Part shown: one piece after another, positions 7,353 through 16,220 of the stretch
Position numbering within the stretch: the stretch's first letter is position 1
Layout: every line of letters begins with the position of its first letter
NCBI GenBank assembly: GCA_022768375.1
Contig: JALEMG010000035.1
Coordinates: forward strand, 1-44,611
Source of the DNA: Lentisphaeria bacterium
Lineage (GTDB): Bacteria; Verrucomicrobiota; Lentisphaeria; Victivallales; Victivallaceae
Direction of reading: 5' to 3'
DNA: 44,611 nt
Translations under genes and position numbers: made by a program
The notes under the pieces: model-generated
Told to the model about the DNA's origin: nothing
What the model saw: only the letters and a program-made list of their open reading frames with translations
The model's database searches: none

Positions 7353-8475
7353 CCGCCGCTTTGCGGGCGGAAAAAGGCTTCTCCGCTCCGGAAAACTCCA
7401 CGATCCGCAGCCGGTCCGAACCGAAGAATTTCCGGTCGATGCTGATGACGGCGCAGTAGCAGAACTTGCCCGCAACGGTGTTTTTCTCCGCCGGGATCAG
7501 CACGGCCTCCCCGCCGTCCAGCGTGGCTTTTTCCACTTTGCCCACGGTGAAACCGTGATACTGGGCCAGCGCGCGGACGAACATCCCGCTCCAGAATTCC
7601 AGCGTGCCGTCGTCCGGGATATCCCGCTCCTGCATGACCAGCAGACAGTCGTCGGCGGTGACGGCGGTATAGACGCCGACCCGCCGGAAGCCGGTGGCGG
7701 CGGTGATGAAGTCCGTCGGCGCGGCCAGACCGAACAGCGGCTTTTCCTCATCCCCGGCCGTTGTGGAGGCCAAACTGTCCTGAAGGAAGGGGAAGTAACG
7801 CAGCGTCCCCGCGTCGGCCTGCTCCGGCTCCTCGGCGGTCAGCGTGATATTGAAGGTGACGAAATCCACCCGCTTGCGGCTGTTCTGCAGTTGGGCGGTA
7901 AGTCGTTCGATCTCGGTGGTGACGCGGTTGAGTTCCTTCTCCACCTTGAGCATGTCCTCCACTTGATTCGCCTGACTCAGCAGCGCGGCCAGCCGGTCGC
8001 GGAGTTTTTTCAGATTGTCCAGACGCACGCCCAAATCGGCGATGGTGTCGGTCATGTCCTCGGCGGACAGGGTGAAATCGCTCATCTTGCCCGCGCCGCT
8101 CACGATCCTGACGAAGTTGTCGGCCTGAGCGGTCGGGACCTTCACGGTCATGGCGCGGTTGCGGACCGTCAGGACGTAGCCGCCCAGTTTCTCCGCCTCG
8201 GCCTTGATGAATCCGACGGCGTCCTCGGCGGTACGGACCGTGAGGGTGAAACTGGAGGTATAGGCCATCAGCCGGTCGCCCTGCGGCTTGAAGTAGCCGC
8301 CCGAGTTCGCGGCGGACGCGGACTTGGCCAATCCCTGCGGCGCCGCCCGGAACGAAGCCGTCCGCGCCGCGGGCGCGGAATCCGCCGTTTCGGAATATCC
8401 CGCTCCGATGTCCAAATCACAGCATCCCGCCGCCGCGACCAGCGCGGTCAGCCCGTACAATCCCATCAGTTTCAT
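7333..8475 (-). CDS. DUF4349-type lipoprotein
   Basis: A 380-aa predicted lipoprotein. The ATG at 8475 follows GGAGGAAG and opens MKLMGLYGLTALVAAAGCC, a short signal with a lipobox ending at Cys18 or Cys19. The middle (about 70-250) has the DUF4349 pattern: a conserved beta region (SFTLTVRTAEDAV...GGYVLT), then a Leu/Lys-rich coiled coil (about 150-210, LDNLKKLRDRL...VEKELNRVTTEIERL), and a DFVTFNITL strand. This family is of unknown function and is often envelope-anchored. The last 110 residues form a separate region that I do not recognise. It is transcribed from its own promoter at 8516-8543, divergent from recJ, and overlaps the LD-carboxypeptidase gene tail to tail. Confidence 0.8.
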   Translation of the reverse strand: MKLMGLYGLTALVAAAGCCDLDIGAGYSETADSAPAARTASFRAAPQGLAKSASAANSGGYFKPQGDRLMAYTSSFTLTVRTAEDAVGFIKAEAEKLGGYVLTVRNRAMTVKVPTAQADNFVRIVSGAGKMSDFTLSAEDMTDTIADLGVRLDNLKKLRDRLAALLSQANQVEDMLKVEKELNRVTTEIERLTAQLQNSRKRVDFVTFNITLTAEEPEQADAGTLRYFPFLQDSLASTTAGDEEKPLFGLAAPTDFITAATGFRRVGVYTAVTADDCLLVMQERDIPDDGTLEFWSGMFVRALAQYHGFTVGKVEKATLDGGEAVLIPAEKNTVAGKFCYCAVISIDRKFFGSDRLRIVEFSGAEKPFSARKAAVIEKIR

Positions 8476-8515
8476 ATTCTTCCTCCGTTTTCGGTCTGCC
8501 TGATACTGTGAGGTT

Positions 8516-8543
8516 AATATATCCCCGCCCGGGGCAAATGCAA
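8516..8543 (-). promoter_or_regulatory. promoter of the DUF4349 lipoprotein gene
   Basis: Minus strand TTGCAT (8538-8543), 16 bp, TATATT (8516-8521), ending 41 bp before the ATG. It is back to back with the recJ promoter. Confidence 0.7.
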
Positions 8544-8586
8544 GCGGACCTGCGGCAAAAAACGCGGAAGTTTCGCCCGCCGCGCC

Positions 8587-8615
8587 TTTACAAAACGGCA
8601 AACCGGGTGTATCTT
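8587..8615 (+). promoter_or_regulatory. promoter of the recJ operon
   Basis: TTTACA (8587-8592), 17 bp, TATCTT (8610-8615), 33 bp before the recJ ATG. Confidence 0.6.
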
Positions 8616-8647
8616 ATAGGCATGAACAAAAAGAAAGAACGGAGTCA

Positions 8648-10360
8648 ATGGGTGCTAAGAATTGGAAGCCGGCCGGAAACTTCTCGGCCGGTGAAGTTGA
8701 ACTGATTCAACAGAAGTTCTCGCTGCCGCGCCCGGTCGCGGTGTATCTCGTCGCGCGGGGGATCAAACCCTCCGCCATCCCGGGTTTTCTCGACCCGCGT
8801 CTGGCCAATTTGAGCGATCCCTACCGCTTCCCCCGCATTCGGGAGGCTTGCGCGCGGCTGTGGCAGGCGATCGAAAACCGCGAACCGATCCTCATTCACG
8901 GCGATTACGACACCGACGGCATCACCGCCAGCGCGCTGCTGGCGCTGGTGCTGCGCCAGAACGGAGCGGTGGTCAACTCCTTCATTCCCCACCGGTTCGA
9001 CGACGGGTACGGGTTCACCCCGGAGTCGCTGAATAAAGCGCTGGAGATGTTCGGTCCCTGCGGCGTACTGGTCACCGTCGACTGCGGGATCACCAGTTGC
9101 GACGCGGTGCAGCGCGCCCGGGAACAGGGGATCGACGTCATCATCACCGACCACCACGAAGCCGGAGACGAACTGCCGGACGCGCTGGCGATCATCAATC
9201 CCAAAGTCTACCCGGAGTTGGAGGATCTGCAACTGCTCTCCGGCGCGGGAGCGGCGTTCAAACTCTCCCACGCCTTCATCAAATACGGCCGGGAGATGAA
9301 TCTCGGCGGATTCTCCACCCGTCTGGAGGAGGTGCTGGACTACGTGGCGCTGGGCACCGTGGCGGACATCGTGCCGCTTTTGGGCGAAAACCGCATCATG
9401 GTCAAATACGGCATCGAAGCGCTGCGCAAGCAGTTGCGCCCCGGCATCCGGGCGCTGATCGAGAGTTCCCATCTGCATTCGGACCTCTCGCCGTCGGACA
9501 TCACGTTCCGGCTGGCGCCCCGCATCAACGCCGCCGGGCGGGTGGGCGACGCCAATGTCGCGCTGCAACTGCTGGAGGCCGACTGCATCGTGCCGGCTCA
9601 CGCCTGCGCCGGTATGCTGGAGAACTTCAACCGGGACCGGCAGGAGAAGGAGCAGGAGATCTATCAGGACGCCCGGGAACAGATCGAGCGCGGACTGGCC
9701 TGGCAGAGCCCCTATTCGCTGCTGGTCGCCGGCCGGGACTGGCATCAGGGGGTCATCGGGATCGTCGCCTCGCGGCTGGCCCGGGACTACAACCGACCGA
9801 CGATCGTGCTGACGATCCAGGGCGACGACGCCTACGGTTCGGGGCGGAGCATCGCGAGTTTGAATCTGGTGGAGGTCCTGACCAAAAGCGCCCATCTGCT
9901 GGAGCGTTACGGCGGGCACCCCATGGCGGTGGGCATCGGGCTGAAAACCGAGAACATCGCGCGTTTCTACGAGGAGATGGATCAGGAGATCCGCCGGCAG
10001 ATCGACCCCTCGGAACTGGAGAGTTTCGTTTCTTACGACGGCGAAGTCGAACTGGCGGAGATGAATGCCGAATTTTTCACCTGGCTGGACAAACTGTCGC
10101 CCTTCGGCCACAGCAACCAGAAACCGGTCTACCGCTTCAACGACCTCAAAGTGGTCAAGTGCAATCCCGTCGGCGGCGGCGCCCACACCCGGGGCATCAT
10201 GATCAGCCGCACCGGGCAGATTGAATTCATCGCCTTCAACCGCCCGGCGGCGGAGTTCCACGGCCGGGTGCTGGACGTGCTGGCCACCCCGCAACTCAAC
10301 CGGCGGGCGCCGGACGCGCCCCCGCAACTGAATATCATCGACATCCGCGAAATCTATTAA
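8648..10360 (+). CDS. recJ: single-stranded-DNA-specific exonuclease RecJ
   Basis: A 570-aa 5'-3' exonuclease on single-stranded DNA, used in recombination and mismatch repair. DHH-family metal ligands are visible: HGDYDTDG (Asp86, Asp88, Asp90), VDCGIT (Asp145) and DHH (168-170) in IITDHHEAGDELP. The DHHA1 part contains GRDWHQGVIGIVASRLARDY and GSGRSI, followed by YGGHPMAVGIGL and a C-terminal OB-fold region. The start ATG at 8648 follows ACGGAG. It is the first gene of an operon with ymdB (24-bp gap) and hrpA. The length matches E. coli RecJ (577 aa). Confidence 0.96.
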   Translation: MGAKNWKPAGNFSAGEVELIQQKFSLPRPVAVYLVARGIKPSAIPGFLDPRLANLSDPYRFPRIREACARLWQAIENREPILIHGDYDTDGITASALLALVLRQNGAVVNSFIPHRFDDGYGFTPESLNKALEMFGPCGVLVTVDCGITSCDAVQRAREQGIDVIITDHHEAGDELPDALAIINPKVYPELEDLQLLSGAGAAFKLSHAFIKYGREMNLGGFSTRLEEVLDYVALGTVADIVPLLGENRIMVKYGIEALRKQLRPGIRALIESSHLHSDLSPSDITFRLAPRINAAGRVGDANVALQLLEADCIVPAHACAGMLENFNRDRQEKEQEIYQDAREQIERGLAWQSPYSLLVAGRDWHQGVIGIVASRLARDYNRPTIVLTIQGDDAYGSGRSIASLNLVEVLTKSAHLLERYGGHPMAVGIGLKTENIARFYEEMDQEIRRQIDPSELESFVSYDGEVELAEMNAEFFTWLDKLSPFGHSNQKPVYRFNDLKVVKCNPVGGGAHTRGIMISRTGQIEFIAFNRPAAEFHGRVLDVLATPQLNRRAPDAPPQLNIIDIREIY

Positions 10361-10384
10361 CCGTCAACAGAGGAGCGGGCCGCT

Positions 10385-11176
10385 ATGAATCTGATCTTTC
10401 TGGGAGACGTGGTCGGCAAGGGCGGACGGAACGCCGTGAAGAAACTGCTGCCGGAACTGCGCCGGGAGTTCAACGCCCAGTTCGCCGTGATCAACGGGGA
10501 GAACGCCGCCGCCGGCAACGGCTTGAGCGGCACCTGCCTGACCGAACTGCTGACCGTGGCCGATGTGGTCACTTCCGGCGATCACACCTGGGACCAGAAG
10601 GGTTTCGAGAGCGAGATCGGGCAGTTCGACCGCTGTATCCGTCCGGCGAATTTCTCCGCGCTCCAGCCGGGACGCGGGTACGGGATATTCCGCCATGTCC
10701 TCGGCGGCGAAGTGGCGGTGATCTCCCTGCTGGGCAAAGTATTCATGCGGGATTCGGCCTACTGCCCCTTTGAGACCGCGGAGAGGATACTTTCCGAACT
10801 TCCCTCACGGGTCCGGACCATCCTTGTGGACTTCCACGCGGAGGCCACCAGCGAAAAACTGGCCATGGGCTACTTCCTCGACGGCAAAGTCACCGCCGTC
10901 ATCGGCACCCACACCCATGTGCAGACAGCCGATGCCCGGGTGCTTCCCGGCGGCACCGCGGTTTTGACCGACGCCGGGATGTGCGGCGCGGAAACCAGCG
11001 TGCTGGGACGGGAAGTGGACGCGGTGCTGAAAAAATTCCGCACCGGCATGCCCGTCCGACTGCCGGTGGCGGAGTCCGGTCCCATCCGGGTGGACGGCGC
11101 GGTCCTCGCCTATGACGGCGGGACCGGACGCGCCATGTCGCTCACGCCCTTCTCCCGGATCGTGGAACTCGGATGA
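10385..11176 (+). CDS. ymdB: YmdB-family metallophosphoesterase
   Basis: A 263-aa calcineurin-like phosphoesterase. Its B. subtilis relative hydrolyses 2',3'-cyclic nucleotides and affects biofilm formation and RNase Y activity. Metal-binding motifs seen are FLGDVVGKGGR (Asp8), INGENAAAG (Glu39, Asn40), SGDHTWD (His67), DFHAEATSEK and GTHTHVQTAD. The start ATG at 10385 follows GAGGAG. Its stop overlaps the hrpA start (ATGA). Its place between recJ and hrpA suggests coupling to nucleic-acid turnover, but that is inference. Confidence 0.92.
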   Translation: MNLIFLGDVVGKGGRNAVKKLLPELRREFNAQFAVINGENAAAGNGLSGTCLTELLTVADVVTSGDHTWDQKGFESEIGQFDRCIRPANFSALQPGRGYGIFRHVLGGEVAVISLLGKVFMRDSAYCPFETAERILSELPSRVRTILVDFHAEATSEKLAMGYFLDGKVTAVIGTHTHVQTADARVLPGGTAVLTDAGMCGAETSVLGREVDAVLKKFRTGMPVRLPVAESGPIRVDGAVLAYDGGTGRAMSLTPFSRIVELG

Positions 11177-14100
11177 CCCCGGAAACGCTGCGCACCGAGG
11201 CGGCGGCGAAGTTCCGCATCGCCTACCCGGAACACCTCCCGGTATCCCGGCGGATCGACGACCTGCGCGCACTCTGGCGCGAACACCCGCTGATCATCGT
11301 CTGCGGCGCCACCGGTTCCGGCAAGACCACCCAACTGCCGAAAGTCGCGTTGGAGATCGGCTGCGGCCGGGGCGGGATCATCGGCTGCACCCAGCCCCGG
11401 CGTCTGGCCGCCACCGCCATGGCCCGGTTTCTGGCGCAGGACTTGGGCTGCGCCTACGGCGGGGCCGTGGGCAGTCAGGTCCGGTTCGAGGACCGCACCC
11501 GGGCGGAAACGGTGCTGAAGTTCATGACCGACGGCATTCTGCTGGCGGAACTGCGGAGCGACCCGGAACTGCGGAAGTACGACTGCCTCATCATCGACGA
11601 AGTCCACGAACGGACGCTGAACCTCGATTTCCTGCTGGGCGTGATCAAAAATCTGCTGCCCCGCCGCCCGGACCTGCGCGTCGCCGTCTCCTCCGCCACG
11701 CTGGATACGGCGCAATTGCTCCGGTTTTTCGGAGAGGTGCCGGTCATCGAAGCGGAGGGGCGGACATTCCCGGTGGAAGACATTTTTCTGCCGCCCGGTC
11801 CCGACGAGGAACTGCCCGAACACGTGGCCCGGGCGGTGGAGGAGTTATCCGGGCACGATCCCATGGGCGACGTGCTGGTCTTTCTTCCCGGTGAACGGGA
11901 GATCCGGGAGTGCGCCGAGATGCTCGCCGGACGGAAACCGCGCCGGACCGAGGTCCTGCCGCTCTACTCCCGGCTGAGCAGCGCCGAGCAGCAGAAAGTG
12001 TTCCATCCCGGCCCCCTGCGCCGGATCATTTTAAGCACCAACGTCGCGGAAACGTCGCTGACGATCCCCCGCATCCGGTTCTGCGTCGATTCCGGACTGG
12101 CGCGGATCAGCCGCTACAATCCCCGGACGCGCATTCAGGAACTGCAGATCGAAATGATCTCCCAAGCCTCCGCCGGTCAGCGGCGGGGCCGGTGCGGACG
12201 GCAGAGCGACGGCATCTGCGTCCATCTGTACAGCGAGGAGGAACTGAGCCGGGCCGACGCCTACACCGACTGCGAACTCAAACGCACTTCGCTGGCGGGG
12301 GTGATCCTCCAGATGGCGGCGCTGAATCTGCCGGACATCCGGAATTTTCCCCTGCTGGACCCGCCGGGCGGCGGCGCGATCCGGGAGGGCTTCCGCACAC
12401 TGACCGACCTCCGGGCCATGGACGCCGCCGGACGCATCACCCCGGACGGACGGATGCTGGCCCGACTGCCGGTAGACCCTCATCTGGGGCGGATGCTGCT
12501 GACCGCCTCCAAATTGAACGCGGTGCCGGAACTGCTGGTGCTGACCGCCGGACTGTCGGTGCCCGAAGTCCGGGAACGTCCGGCGGACAAGCCGCAGGCG
12601 GCGGAACAGGCCCACGCCGCGTGGAAGGATGAGAGTTCCGACTGCGTCGCCATGCTGAATCTCTGGAACGCCGCATGGGAAAACGGCGCATTCGCCTCCA
12701 GCGGCGCGCTCCGGCGGTTCTGCCGCAGAAATTATCTGAACTTCACGCGGATGCGGGAGTGGCGCAACCTCGTCTCCGATCTGGCGGACGCCATCCGCTA
12801 CCGGAAGGCGGTGGAACAACTGGACCTCCGGGACCGCGCGGCCATTCACGAGGCGATGCTCAGCGGGGTCCCCCGGAATCTCGCCCTATACGACCGGGAG
12901 AGTCGGCTCTACCGGGGCACCGACGGGCGCAAGTTCGCAATTTTCCCCGGCAGTTGTCTGGCCCGGCGCAAGGAGTTGCCGGAGTGGATCGTCTGCTTCG
13001 CGCTGATGGAGACCAGCCGGGTTTTCGGCCGGACCGCGGCGGCGGCGGACCCCGAAGCGCTGCTCCGGTGCGCGCCCCATCTCTGCACCCGCAGTTACGA
13101 TCAGGCACACTTTGAAACGGCCAGCGGCTTCGTCCGCGCCCGGGAAAAAATCTCGCTGGGCAGTCTGCTCATTCAGGCCGGGCGGCAGGTGGATTTCGCC
13201 AAATACGATCCGGCGGCGGCGCGGGAAATCCTCATTCGGGACGGGCTGGTCGCCGGAGCGGTCCGCGGCGGCGGCCCGGCGGTGGACCGATTCAATTCCC
13301 TGCGGGCGCGTCTGCTGGAATACGAGACCCGGATGCGGAGAAGCGGCGACCTCTACGACGAGACCCGGGCGGCGGAGTTTTTCTTCCGCCGTCTGCCCCC
13401 GGAAACGCTTTCGGTCCGGGCGCTCAAGGAACTGACGCGGCAAAACCCCGCGCTGCTGGAGTGCGGCCGGGAGGATTTCGCCGCGGAAGGAACCGGATTC
13501 GACCCGGCGGACTATCCCGATTTTCTGGAATTCTCCGGGATGAAATTCCCGTTGCACTACACCTTCGACCCCGGAAACGAGCGCGACGGTGCGATGCTGG
13601 CCGTGCCGGAGAGTGCGCTCAACCTCCTGCCCGGCACCGTGACGGCGTACCCGGTGCCGGGGTACTGCGCCGACTTTGCGGAGGCGATGCTGAGGACGCT
13701 GCCCAAGGAGATCCGCCGGAATCTGGGCGGCATTCCCCAATGCGCCGCGCAATTCGCGGCGGCGTTGAAATGTGATCCGACGCTCCGGGAACTGCCCCCG
13801 AGCGAGGTCATGGCGGATTTTCTCCGGGAAACGCTGGACATCGAAATCAATCCCCGCGCCTTCGACGCGGTGAAACTGCCGGAGTATTTGCAACTGAAAC
13901 TCGGCGTCCTCAATGCGGCGGGCCGACTCAAAGCCGTGCTCCGGGAACTGCCGGAGCGGACGGGGAACGCCTCCCGGCTCTCCGCCCGGATCCCCGGAGC
14001 GGACCGCTTCCGGGCGAGCGGATGGACCCACTGGCCGCCGGAGGCCGGGATCATGCCCGAGGCGGTGGAACTGCCCCCTGATTCCGGCCGGAAGTTCCAT

Positions 14101-14862
14101 CCGGCGCTGACGGCGGAGGAATCGGCCCGGACGGTGGGCATGCAGTTGTTTCTGAAACTGCCGGAAGCGCGGCAGACACACCGGCGCGCGGTGGGATTCC
14201 TCTTTACGCTGGAGTACGCGCCGCTGGTGAAAATGATCCGCAAGGACCTCCGCTTCTCCAACGAACTGCGCCTGACGCTGATGCTGAATACCCCGGAGGC
14301 GGAGTTCCAGACGGAACTGATCCTTGCCGCGCTGGGAGAGTGTTCCGACGCGGACCTCTGGGAAATTCGCGGCGGCGCGGATTTCTCGTGCTGGGCGGAA
14401 AAGGTGAAAACCCGCCTCAGCGACACGGCGGACGCCATGCGCGGCGAATTGGAATCCTTCGTGCCGGAAGTCTCCGCCGTCCGCCGCTTCGCCCGCCGCG
14501 CCGGAGACGCCGGGACGGAGATCACCGACCATCTGGACGTGCTGTTCGCGCCGGGATTTCTCCGGCGTCCGACGGTGTGGAGCGATTACCGGCGTTACCT
14601 GCGGGCGCTGAAACTCCGCGCCCAGCGCGCGGCGGACGCCCCCGGCAAAGACCGGCAGAAAGGCGCGGCGCTGGAACCGTGGCTGGAGCGGTTCGACGCG
14701 GCGTGCGCCGCCGTCCCCGATCTCACCGCGTCTCCGGGCCTGTACGAGTTTTGGGAGTTGCTGGAGGAGTGCCGCATCGCCGCATTCGCCCCGGAGGTCC
14801 GAACCGCCGTCAAATCCCCCCTTTCCCGTCTGGCCGACGCCTGGGAAAAACTCCGTTTATAG
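11173..14862 (+). CDS. hrpA: ATP-dependent RNA helicase HrpA
   Basis: A 1229-aa DEAH-box helicase, close to the usual 1300 aa of HrpA. Motif I is GATGSGKTTQLPK (45-57), motif II DEVH (142-145), motif III SAT (174-176), and motif VI QRRGRCGR follows STNVAETSLTIP. After the helicase core come the winged-helix/ratchet and OB parts, then a long C-terminal region (about 560-1229) of the DUF3418 type found in HrpA. In E. coli, HrpA acts in mRNA processing and in rescue of stalled or collided ribosomes. The start at 11173 overlaps the ymdB stop by four bases. No obvious terminator follows; the 134 bp to the next gene hold only that gene's terminator on the opposite strand. Confidence 0.95.
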   Translation: MTPETLRTEAAAKFRIAYPEHLPVSRRIDDLRALWREHPLIIVCGATGSGKTTQLPKVALEIGCGRGGIIGCTQPRRLAATAMARFLAQDLGCAYGGAVGSQVRFEDRTRAETVLKFMTDGILLAELRSDPELRKYDCLIIDEVHERTLNLDFLLGVIKNLLPRRPDLRVAVSSATLDTAQLLRFFGEVPVIEAEGRTFPVEDIFLPPGPDEELPEHVARAVEELSGHDPMGDVLVFLPGEREIRECAEMLAGRKPRRTEVLPLYSRLSSAEQQKVFHPGPLRRIILSTNVAETSLTIPRIRFCVDSGLARISRYNPRTRIQELQIEMISQASAGQRRGRCGRQSDGICVHLYSEEELSRADAYTDCELKRTSLAGVILQMAALNLPDIRNFPLLDPPGGGAIREGFRTLTDLRAMDAAGRITPDGRMLARLPVDPHLGRMLLTASKLNAVPELLVLTAGLSVPEVRERPADKPQAAEQAHAAWKDESSDCVAMLNLWNAAWENGAFASSGALRRFCRRNYLNFTRMREWRNLVSDLADAIRYRKAVEQLDLRDRAAIHEAMLSGVPRNLALYDRESRLYRGTDGRKFAIFPGSCLARRKELPEWIVCFALMETSRVFGRTAAAADPEALLRCAPHLCTRSYDQAHFETASGFVRAREKISLGSLLIQAGRQVDFAKYDPAAAREILIRDGLVAGAVRGGGPAVDRFNSLRARLLEYETRMRRSGDLYDETRAAEFFFRRLPPETLSVRALKELTRQNPALLECGREDFAAEGTGFDPADYPDFLEFSGMKFPLHYTFDPGNERDGAMLAVPESALNLLPGTVTAYPVPGYCADFAEAMLRTLPKEIRRNLGGIPQCAAQFAAALKCDPTLRELPPSEVMADFLRETLDIEINPRAFDAVKLPEYLQLKLGVLNAAGRLKAVLRELPERTGNASRLSARIPGADRFRASGWTHWPPEAGIMPEAVELPPDSGRKFHPALTAEESARTVGMQLFLKLPEARQTHRRAVGFLFTLEYAPLVKMIRKDLRFSNELRLTLMLNTPEAEFQTELILAALGECSDADLWEIRGGADFSCWAEKVKTRLSDTADAMRGELESFVPEVSAVRRFARRAGDAGTEITDHLDVLFAPGFLRRPTVWSDYRRYLRALKLRAQRAADAPGKDRQKGAALEPWLERFDAACAAVPDLTASPGLYEFWELLEECRIAAFAPEVRTAVKSPLSRLADAWEKLRL

Positions 14863-14943
14863 CACAACTTCCCTAAGCAAAACACCCCGATTTTTGGGAA
14901 GAGGAAATAAGTTCGGGAAGGGGAAACACCGTCTCTCTTTCAC

Positions 14944-14983
14944 CAAAAAACCGGCCCGGCGGGACGAAGCCGCAGGACCGGTA
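14944..14983 (-). terminator. Rho-independent terminator of the DUF805 gene
   Basis: On the minus strand a GC-rich hairpin with outer arms ACCGG/CCGGT (outer ends at 14983 and 14950) and an inner GCGG/CCGC pair is followed by six T residues. It lies 14 bp after the DUF805 stop. Confidence 0.8.
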
Positions 14984-14996
14984 CGAAAAGCAGCGC

Positions 14997-15545
14997 TTAC
15001 TTGGTTTCTTTTCGGCAGACCGGCGCGGGACCGAAATCGTTGTCCCCGGTCTGTCCGGCGTAGAGGAAAAGCAGCAGCAGCGCGATCGGCGCTCCGGCCG
15101 GCCAGAGCAGCCACGCCAAAATCCAGCCCAGCCACGAGGAACCGACTTTGGCGATCCGGTCGATCAGCCGTTCCGCGGCCTTGTCCATGCCGAGGATGTA
15201 GACGACATAGACCACCGCCAGTCCGGCGGGCGTGAGATACCAGAACCAGAATCCGGACAGGTTCATGTCATGCAGCCGCCGCACGGCAACCGAAAGTAGC
15301 GGGATCAGCAGCAGGAGCGAGATGACCGCAAAGATCCAGAATAATATCTCCCCCAGTTTGCTTCCGTCCGCCAGATTGAGCAGCAGCGTCTCGACGATCG
15401 CCACGATCACGTCGAAAAGCAGAAACGTCCAGAATTCACACCGAGAGGCGCGCCCCTGAAACGAGAAGGATTTCTTCAGGGTCGATACCACCGAACCGAC
15501 CATGCACTTGCACGTCGCCGCAACCTGATTCAGAAATTCAGCCAT
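14997..15545 (-). CDS. DUF805 family membrane protein
   Basis: A 182-aa integral membrane protein. The DUF805 signatures are present: SFQGRASRCEFWTFLLFD near residue 30, VRRLHDMNLSGFWFW in the middle, and GQTGDNDFGPAP near the C-terminus, the usual 'G-x-N-x-[FY]-G' ending. About four hydrophobic segments can be seen (roughly 40-58, 67-88, 100-120 and 142-165). The function of the family is unknown. The start ATG at 15545 follows AAGGAGAG. It has its own promoter (15625-15653) and terminator, and is separated from the upstream priA operon by repeat R2 and a terminator. Confidence 0.88.
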   Translation of the reverse strand: MAEFLNQVAATCKCMVGSVVSTLKKSFSFQGRASRCEFWTFLLFDVIVAIVETLLLNLADGSKLGEILFWIFAVISLLLLIPLLSVAVRRLHDMNLSGFWFWYLTPAGLAVVYVVYILGMDKAAERLIDRIAKVGSSWLGWILAWLLWPAGAPIALLLLFLYAGQTGDNDFGPAPVCRKETK

Positions 15546-15624
15546 TTTTCTCTCCTTCTGTTTTGGCCGTCGGACGGAATTTTGCCGCGTCGTTCCCCGG
15601 CGCGGCCCCGTCCCCTCCGGCGAT

Positions 15625-15653
15625 ACTGTACCGCGTCAAGCGGATTTTGTCAA
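15625..15653 (-). promoter_or_regulatory. promoter of the DUF805 gene
   Basis: Minus strand TTGACA (15648-15653), 17 bp, TACAGT (15625-15630). It lies just downstream of the terminator that closes the R2 region. Confidence 0.7.
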
Positions 15654-15664
15654 TCCCGGCGATG

Positions 15665-15686
15665 AAAAAAAACGGGAGAAATCCCG
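15665..15686 (-). terminator. terminator at the end of the R2 region
   Basis: On the minus strand CGGGA, loop TTTC, TCCCG, then eight T residues. It would end any transcript that reads through priA and R2, directly before the DUF805 promoter. Confidence 0.75.
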
Positions 15687-15713
15687 ATTTTTCCCGAATT
15701 CTTCCCGAAGGCG

Positions 15714-16219
15714 CTGTACTAAACATTACCTGATTTTTAATCCGCTCGGTCAGCCGCCTCCCGCTTCCGCCGTCGCCGAGGCTATGGCGGACAAGCAACG
15801 CCGCCCTTTCTTTGGTTACTTTCTTTTTCGAAAGAAAGTAACGTTATCGCCTTTTCTTGTCTTACTTCTTTTCCCGCGAGAGCGGCAACGTGCCGCCGCG
15901 AAACAACGGCCCGGCTCCGTTGTCGCCGGGCCGGTTTGCATTTTCCACAGTTTTCTTTGGTTACTTTCTTTTTTGAAAGAAAGTAACGCAGTCGCCTTTT
16001 CTTGTCTTACTTCTTTTCCCGCGAGAAAAGAAGTAAGCCGCCTCCCGCTCAACCGTCCCGGAAAGGATTTCCGGGACATCGCTTCCGGCGGGAGGTGTCG
16101 GCCTGCGCCGACTTGAACGCTTCGCTCTTGTTTCGCCGCGTTAAGCGGCGACCAGCGTTCCGCCGCTGGACCACGTCCGGGTAGCACCCGGAGGCAGATT
16201 TCTTTTTTTTATTTTTTTT
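15714..16219 (-). repeat. composite hairpin repeat R2 (two modules)
   Basis: Read on the minus strand it starts in an A-rich run directly after the priA stop. Next come CGGGTGCTACCCGGACGTG, a GC-rich structured block, and the CTTACTTC-type hairpin (16006-16037). Two GTTACTTTC...GAAAGTAAC hairpins follow (15960-15987 and 15815-15842, 145 bp apart), and the element ends AATGTTTAGTACAG. It carries the most complete 5' block of the family together with R4. The intergenic stretch 15546-16220 holds nothing else but the terminator and promoter listed. Confidence 0.88.
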
Positions 16220-16220
16220 A